Shown: piece by piece, positions 57,403 through 64,000 of the stretch
Position numbering within the stretch: position 1 is the first letter of the stretch
How the letters are laid out: each line of letters starts with the position of its first letter
From: Bretschneidera sinensis
Taxonomy: Eukaryota > Streptophyta > Magnoliopsida > Brassicales > Akaniaceae
DNA length: 64,000 nt
Direction: 5' to 3'
Assembly: GCA_023935145.1 (NCBI GenBank)
Contig: CM043698.1
Coordinates: forward strand, 149,421,625 to 149,485,624
The notes under the pieces: model-generated
What the model was told of the DNA's origin: nothing
What the model saw: only the letters and a program-made list of their open reading frames with translations
The model's database searches: none
Translations under genes and position numbers: made by a program

Positions 57403-60400
57403 ATGGAGACAACAAAGGTCGGACCATTTGGAGGGAAAGGTGGAAACCAGTGGGACGAAGGAACTTACACTACAGTAAAGCAGCTGCGTATAGTATGTGG
57501 AGATGTAATAGACTCAATACAAATTGAGTATGATAAGAATGAAAAATCTGTATGGTCAGAAAAACATGGTGGATCGGGTAGACACAATCGTCATGAGGTT
57601 TTTTCTCTTACTCTATTTTCTTTTCAAAGAAATTACGGGTAGGTTGTTTAAAAAGAGATACCACAAGGGTCATATTCCTTATAAATGAATTCTTACTCTA
57701 TTAATTGAATCTATTGATTCTTGTAGGTCAAACTTGACTATCCAGACGAGTTTATCGTTTCAATCTCTGGACATCACAAACTTTACATTCATTCTCTTAA
57801 AATTGAAACCAACAAAAAAATGTATGGACCTTTTGGAACTGAAGAAGGAAACTATTTCTCAATTCCAGCATCTGACAGTAAGATTGTTGGGTTTCTTGGA
57901 AGATCTGGTAGCTATATCGATGCAATAGGAGCATATGTTGCGTCAATCCCTATTTCATACCCATATGTATCTTTTGGTCCATTTGGAGGACAAGGTGGAA
58001 ACCGATGGGATGATGGAACTTACACAACTGTAAGACAACTACGTGTAATCTGTGGAACTGTAATAGACTCGATTCAAATTGAGTATGACAAAAATGGAGA
58101 ATCTGTATGGTCAACAAAGCATGGTGGACTTGGTGGACACAAATACCATGAGGTTTTTTTTTTTTTTATGTTATTTCTGTCTTTTTTTTAAAAAAAAAAT
58201 AAGGATAAGTGATTAAATAAATATGACTATAATAGTTGGTATAATCGTAAAAGTCATATTCTTTTCTTTCCTTTCCCTCTTCCTTCCTCTATTGTTTTAC
58301 TACTAATCATTTTTTTTGAAAGTTTTTAGTCGTAGTCTCTTACCTTTGAATATCTAGATTGGTTAAATAAATTCTCATAAACCAATTTTTATTTTATGAT
58401 TTGAATCTATTAATTTTTATAGGTCAAACTTGACTATCCGAATGAGTACATCATTTCAATCTCTGGACATCACAAACTCATCATAGGAAATGATGTTGTT
58501 CACTCTCTTAAAATTGAAACCAACAAAAAAACATATGGACCTTTTGGAACTGAAGAAGGAAACTCTTTCTCAATTCCAGCATCTGGTGGCAAGATCGTTG
58601 GGTTTCTCGGAAGATTAGGTAGCTATATCGATGCAATAGGAGCATATATTGCGTCAATCCCTATTTCATACCCATATGTATCTTTTGGGCCATTTGGAGG
58701 GCAAGGTGGAAACCAGTGGGATGATGGAACTTACACAACTGTAAGACAACTGCGCGTAATCTATGGAACTGTAATAGACTCGATCTAAATTGAGTATGAC
58801 AAAAATGGAGAATCTGTATGGTCAACAAAGCATGGTGGACTTGGCGGACACAAACACCATGAGGTTTTTTTTTATGTTATTTCTGTCTTTTTAAAAAAAA
58901 AATAAGGATAAGTGATTAAATAAATGTGACTATAATAGTTGGTATAACCGTAAAAGTTATATTCTTTTCTTTCCTTTCCCTCTTCCTTCCTCTATTGTTT
59001 TACTACTAATCATTTTGTTTTGAAAGGTTTTAGTCGTAGTCTCTTACCTTCGAATATCTAGGTTAGTTAAATAAATTCTCATAAACTAATTTTTATTTTA
59101 TGATTTGAATCTATTAATTTTTATAGGTCAAACTTGATTATCCGAATGAGTACATCATTTCAATCTCAGGACATCACAAACTCATCACAGGAAATGATGT
59201 TGTTCACTCTCTTAAAATTGAAACCAACAAAAAAACATATGGACCTTTTGGAACTAAAGAAGGAAACTCTTTCTCGATTCCAGCATCTGGTGGCAAGATC
59301 GTTGGGTTTCTCGGAAGATCAGGTAGCTATATCGATGCAATAGGAGCATATATTGCATAATTCCCTATTTCATACCCATATGAATCTTTTGGGCCATTTG
59401 GAGGGCAAGGTGGAAACCGGTGGGATGATGGAACTTACACAACTGTAAGACAACTGCGCGTAATCTATGGAACTGTAATAGACTCGATCCAAATTGAGTA
59501 TGACAAAAATGGAGAATCTGTATGGTCAACAAAGCATGGTGGACTTGGTGGACACAAATACCATGAGGTTTTTATTTATTTATTTATTTATGTTATTTCT
59601 ATCTTTAAAAAAAAAAGGATAAGTGATTAAATAAATGTGACTATAATAGTTGGTATAATCGTAAGAGTCATATTCTTTTCTTTCATTTCCCTCTTCCTTC
59701 CTCTATTGTTTTACTACTAATTATTATTTTTTTTAAAGGTTTTAGTCTTAGTCTCTTACCTTCGAATATCTAGGTTGGTTAAATAAATCCTCATAAACTA
59801 ATTTTTATTTTATGATTTGAATCTATTAATTTTATAGGTCAAACTTGACTATCTGAATGAATACATCATTTCAATCTCTGGACATCACAAACTCTACAAC
59901 ACAGGAAATTATGTTGTTCACTCTCTTAAAATTGAAACCAACAAAAAAACATATGGACCTTTTGGAACTGAAGAAGGAAACTCTTTCTCAATTCCAGCAT
60001 CTGGTGGCAAGATCGTTGGGTTTCTTGGAAGATCTGGTAGCTATATCGATGCAATAGGAGCACATGTTGCATCAATCCCTATTTCATACCCATATGCATC
60101 TTTTGGGCCATTTGGAGGGCAAGGTGGAAACCGGTGGGACGATGAAACTTACACTACAGTAAAGCAACTGCGTATAGTATGTGGAGATGTAATAGACTCA
60201 ATACAAATTGAGTATGATAAGAATGAAAAATCCGTATGGTCAGCAAAACATGGTGGATCAGGTGGACACAATCGTCATGAGGTTTTTTTTTCTTATTCTA
60301 TTTTATTTTCAAAGAAATTATGAGTAGGTTGTTTAAAAAGAGAGACCACAAGGGTCATATTCCTTATAAATGAATTCTTACTCTATTAATTGAATCTATT

Positions 60401-60633
60401 GATTCTTGTAGGTCAAACTTGACTATCCAGACGAGTTTATCGTTTCAATCTCAGGACACCACAAACTTTACATTCATTCTCTTAAAATTGAAACCAACAA
60501 AAAAACATATGGACCTTTTGGAACTGAAGAAGGAAACTCTTTCTCAATTCCAACATCTGACAACAAAATCGTTGGATTTCATGGAAGATCTGGTACCTAT
60601 ATCGATGCAATAGGAGCTTATGTTGGGCCTTAA
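57403..60633 (+). pseudogene. Five-domain JRL gene with two nonsense codons, unit 3
   Basis: Exons 57403-57597, 57727-58152, 58423-58863, 59127-59567, 59838-60281 and 60412-60633 keep all phase-0 GAG/GT and TAG/GTC junctions and would give 722 residues. However, TAA at 58786-58788 (Gln codon in unit 1) and TAA at 59358-59360 (Ser codon in unit 1) interrupt exons 3 and 4. Only the first 328 residues, two domains plus part of a third, could be made. Compared with unit 1 one domain is missing: exon 4 combines the front of unit 1 exon 4 with the back of its exon 5. Two further changes, Cys to Tyr in VICG (exons 3 and 4), suggest relaxed constraint. Confidence 0.88.
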
Positions 60634-62589
60634 GCACTTTGATTTATCCATTAGCCGAAAGACAGGCCGCATGCAAGACCATGAGTTGTGTTGCAAGACA
60701 AGTGGTGTGTTGTAATAAATAGCTGTTGAGTAAGCATCTACTGGAAGCTACTTGTCATATGTTGTTCTATAAGTGGAGAATCCTTAGGTTGCCACGTGTT
60801 GCAGCAGCATTTGCAAGTAGTTTTCAGTAGTTTTTATGTTAGTGTGTGAAATTTATTATGTCTTGTTCTCCTGTGTTGTGTGTTTGAGTTTAAATTATTA
60901 TTGCAGTTAAATAAAAAGAACGAGCAGTTATTCCGTTCTATAAATATTGTGTAAGATCTCTTGGTTTTTTTTCCACACTTGAGCGTTATTTTTAGAAAAC
61001 TTCTATGATGCCAAGAAGAATTCCTTGAAAAAAAATCTCTATAAATTTTATAGATATTTTCTAACTATTGGCAAAATTTAATTTAATCATATATATAGAA
61101 CTGTCTAAACCAAAATCTCCAAATATTGTAAGATGCAAATTTTCAAGGTAAGTCATTTTTTCAATTTAGTTTTGATTTTTATATATTGTTTTACTTATCA
61201 TTCACGTGCAAACTGTATTAAAAAAGATGGTTTAAAAATATGAGACAGAAAGAATATAATTTCCTAAGTTATCTTTCATATTTCCTAACTTAGATTTCAT
61301 TTTTCGTAACAAAAAGATATTATCAAATTTCATAACTTATTGGTAATATTTCGATACTTAAATATCATTTCTCGTAACTAAAAATTCTATCAGATTTCAT
61401 AACTTAGTCTTCATATTTTTTAACCTCTACCTTAATTTTTGTAATCTAAATATTTTTTGTAACTTATATAAAAATTTTCATAATAAAATAATATTATAAG
61501 ATTTTGTAACTTAACCTTCTAATTTCTTAACCTATGCCTTTATTTTTGTAACCCAAATATTTTTCGTAACGTTGACCATATTTCATAATTTTAGATATCA
61601 TTTTTAGTAAGCAAAAAAATGACATTAAATTTCATAATTCAAACTTCAAATTCTATAACTTGTTTTTTTTTTAGAGATCAAAATGACATTAAACTTTATT
61701 TCTCTCGTAACAGAATTATCATTTGAAATGTTGATTTCATATTTTGTAACTTAGACATCATTTTTTATAACAAAAAGTTGATATATATTAAATCCCGTAA
61801 GTTATAATTTTAAAAAAATAAAATAAAATGAACTCTCATTATTTCAAATCACATGAATATTTTTTCTATTCAAATCACTTGTCAATTGACAATTTGATAT
61901 ATAACCGATTGTCAATTGGCAATCGAGTCATTGAAAAATTCACATGTAATCAATTATTAAATTTGTATTGGTTGGGAAGATAAACATTTTCAAAGTAATT
62001 TGAATTCTAGAGAATTAGGAAAATCTCTTCTGGATTGGAATTGAGAAAGCTTGACTTTACAAAACTGCCTAAACTTAAATTTGCTGAGTTTAATTCACTT
62101 AATGCAAATATCAATGGTGAAATTACAAAATAGAATTAGTCTGTGAAGTCCTTACATAGAAATGGACACCATTTTCTGTCAATAAAATTTTAATATACTT
62201 CTTAGGACAATTAACTTCTTCAGAGCTTTCACTCGAACCTTTTAACCCGAAATCTTTTCGTATTTAGACTTATCTCCGGTTCTTTATGCTTCTACCTCGC
62301 TTAAGGCCGAATATACAATCACGAAAACATAAAGTATATATGTTTCCATAACCCAAGAACCGTTTTGACTCGCTAAAAGAAGAAGATGAAGTTTCTCTCT
62401 ATATAATGAGTTTTTTCGACGACCTTTTATTACAAGAATACACACACACACACACATATATATGATAGTGAAACCAAAAGTTGCATGATTTCCTTTATGC
62501 CTCTATATTCAAAGGTAAATGGTCGGATTGGGTCATCCATCATTGGTGTCCAACCCAACCCAAAGATTTCCTACGCTATTTTATTCAGT
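60634..62589. repeat. JRL 3' UTR, degenerate AT repeats and CA tract, unit 3
   Basis: The 3' UTR block runs to about 60960. Degenerate ttcataactta/gtaac repeats run about 61250-61815. A short (CA)n(TA)n lies at about 62441-62463. No gene. Confidence 0.65.
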
Positions 62590-63115
62590 ATGTTGATGTC
62601 TGAAATATGTTGTTGAGCTGAAGCTCGGTGCTTCACTGGTCTGCATAAGGAAACAGGGGTGAATTAGAGGGTTGTCGGAGTAGAGGAAGGGCAATGCCTC
62701 TGAGGACACTCCGACGCTCTTATTAGTATAAAGTGTTTAGAGAAATGGAGAGGATAAGGATGCCTAGTGTTTCCAGTCAAATGAGTTTTTGGAAAAATGA
62801 AGATGAGTTTTTGTTTGAATACCTTGATCCTTTTATAGTACTCTGAAGGAGAGGCTACCCATGTGGTTGGGATGGGGCAATCTCGGAGATCCCGTCCCTC
62901 TGTCAGTAGGTATGGCCGGGTGCCCAAGGAGGATCGTGATCCTTGGAATCACACTTGCAGGTCTGTGCAGGGGTTTTCGGGAATAGTATTCCCTGGAATT
63001 GTGCTTATAGGTCTATGCGGGGGTTTTTGGGAATGGTAATGGGATTGTCAACAGCTTGTCTATATGTCATCTCGCCATTAGACATGGGAATGTCCACGTG
63101 TCGTATTCATTCCTT
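62590..63115. mobile_element. LTR-like repeat, unit 3
   Basis: Counterpart of 14630-15115. It has an extra ~47-bp imperfect tandem duplication (tgcaggtctgtgcaggggtt and ataggtctatgcgggggttt, 62955-63035) that unit 1 lacks. Confidence 0.35.
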
Positions 63116-63365
63116 TACAATTTCTTCTTTAATTTAATATAAAAATTACTATCATAATATATGTCTCTTAAGGTTATGATTGGTTGGAAAAAAAATGTGA
63201 GAAAAATGAAGAGTATCACGAAAGAAAATCGAGAAGAGAAGAATATATTGAACTTTCCATCATTTGTTTCGTAGATATGATGGAAAAGTAGAAGAAAATA
63301 AGAAAAGAGAAGTGCATTTCATCAATTTTTTCTTTCCTCTCACTCTTTCTTCTCTTAGTTTTATT

Positions 63366-63781
63366 TAGGACTGGAATCGAGCCGAGCTTTTATCGAACTA
63401 TTCGAGGTTGAGCTCGGTCAAAGTTCAGCTCGATCGAGCTCGAGCTTGAAACTTAGGCTCGAATAGTTTATCGAGCTGAGTTCAAATACCTTAAGGTTTG
63501 GCTTGAAAGGCTCTCGAATAGTTTAATAAGGTATTATCGAGCTCAAACTAATATTTATTTAATATTTTTATTTATTAAAATTATCGTTCGAGCTCGAGCT
63601 CGAATGGGCAATTCAAGGCTTAGGCTCGAGCTCAAGCTCAAATAGGCTCGATTGTTATCGAACTCCAGCCAAACTGAGCTCAAGCCTTCATAAAATTTAT
63701 CGAACTCAAGCTTATTCATTTAAGCTAGAGCCGAGCTCGAATACCTTAGTATTCAAGCTCGATTCGGCTCGAATCCACCTC
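63366..63781. mobile_element. MITE-like GAGCTCGA element, unit 3
   Basis: Counterpart of 15363-15771 with the same tagttttatt flanks (63356-63365 and 63782-63791) and slightly purer GAGCTCGAG blocks. Confidence 0.65.
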
Positions 63782-63884
63782 TAGTTTTATTCCCTACTAA
63801 TCATAGCTTTAGTTTCTTACCTTCAAATAGCTTGGTTGGTATAAACTTATTATTACTATTATTTGAATATATTAATTATTGTAG

Positions 63885-64000
63885 GTCAAACTTGATTATC
63901 CCAAAAAGTTTATCATTTTAATTTCTGGACACCACAAACACTACAGTGCAGGAGCTTTTGTTGGTTGCATTGTTTCTTCTCTTAAAATGAAAGCAACAAA
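63885..64000 (+). pseudogene. JRL terminal exon fragment at the right window edge, unit 3
   Basis: Begins at TAG/GTC: VKLDYPKKFIILISGHHK, then AGAFVGCIVSSLKMKATK. It has the same LKM one-base lesion as 15875-16122. Cut by the window end. Confidence 0.7.

Overview
This is AT-rich plant nuclear DNA, most likely from a eudicot (inference). The evidence is multi-exon genes with GT-AG introns, mannose-type jacalin-related lectin (JRL) genes, an F-box/LRR/FBD gene family, a UBP15-type ubiquitin protease exon, and plant LTR retrotransposons (Athila-type, other Ty3/gypsy, Ty1/copia), an L1 LINE and tRNA-type SINEs. I cannot name the species. I see no CRISPR, operon, rRNA or tRNA gene.

Layout: the window is built from three copies of one ancestral segment. 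Unit 1 (1 to about 18.4 kb) and unit 3 (about 47.3 kb to the right edge) are long and nearly collinear, offset by about 48 kb. Unit 2 (about 29.7-46.3 kb) is a more rearranged relative. Each unit runs in the order: LTR with nested LINE, UBP15-like first exon, JRL gene or remnants, AT-rich degenerate repeats. A minus-strand F-box/FBD gene follows in units 1 and 2; in unit 3 it would lie beyond the window. Unit 1 holds the one gene that looks intact, a seven-exon, six-domain JRL (8862-12656; 864 residues as predicted). The unit 3 counterpart (57403-60633) has five domains and two nonsense codons. Unit 2 keeps only JRL fragments.

The spacer between units 1 and 2 (18.4-29.7 kb) carries two exons of a small conserved plant protein. 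Their intron holds a 5.9-kb Athila-type element, with gag open and pol almost entirely lost, and a truncated copia element. Unit 2 has gained a 179-bp SINE with a 13-bp target duplication, a solo LTR, a 1.6-kb internally deleted gypsy element, a copia gag-protease fragment, and a copia RNase H fragment lying between two copies of an F-box 5' end.

Functionally this is a lectin-cluster neighbourhood. Only the unit 1 JRL is plausibly functional from sequence alone. Most other coding stretches are fragments, pseudogenes or transposon genes. I did not find a convincing new biological system. The most notable structures are the lectin exon array changing domain number, signs of conversion between its exons, a perfect 75-bp-arm inverted repeat grown on a dinucleotide tract, and retroelement insertions whose empty sites survive in sister copies.
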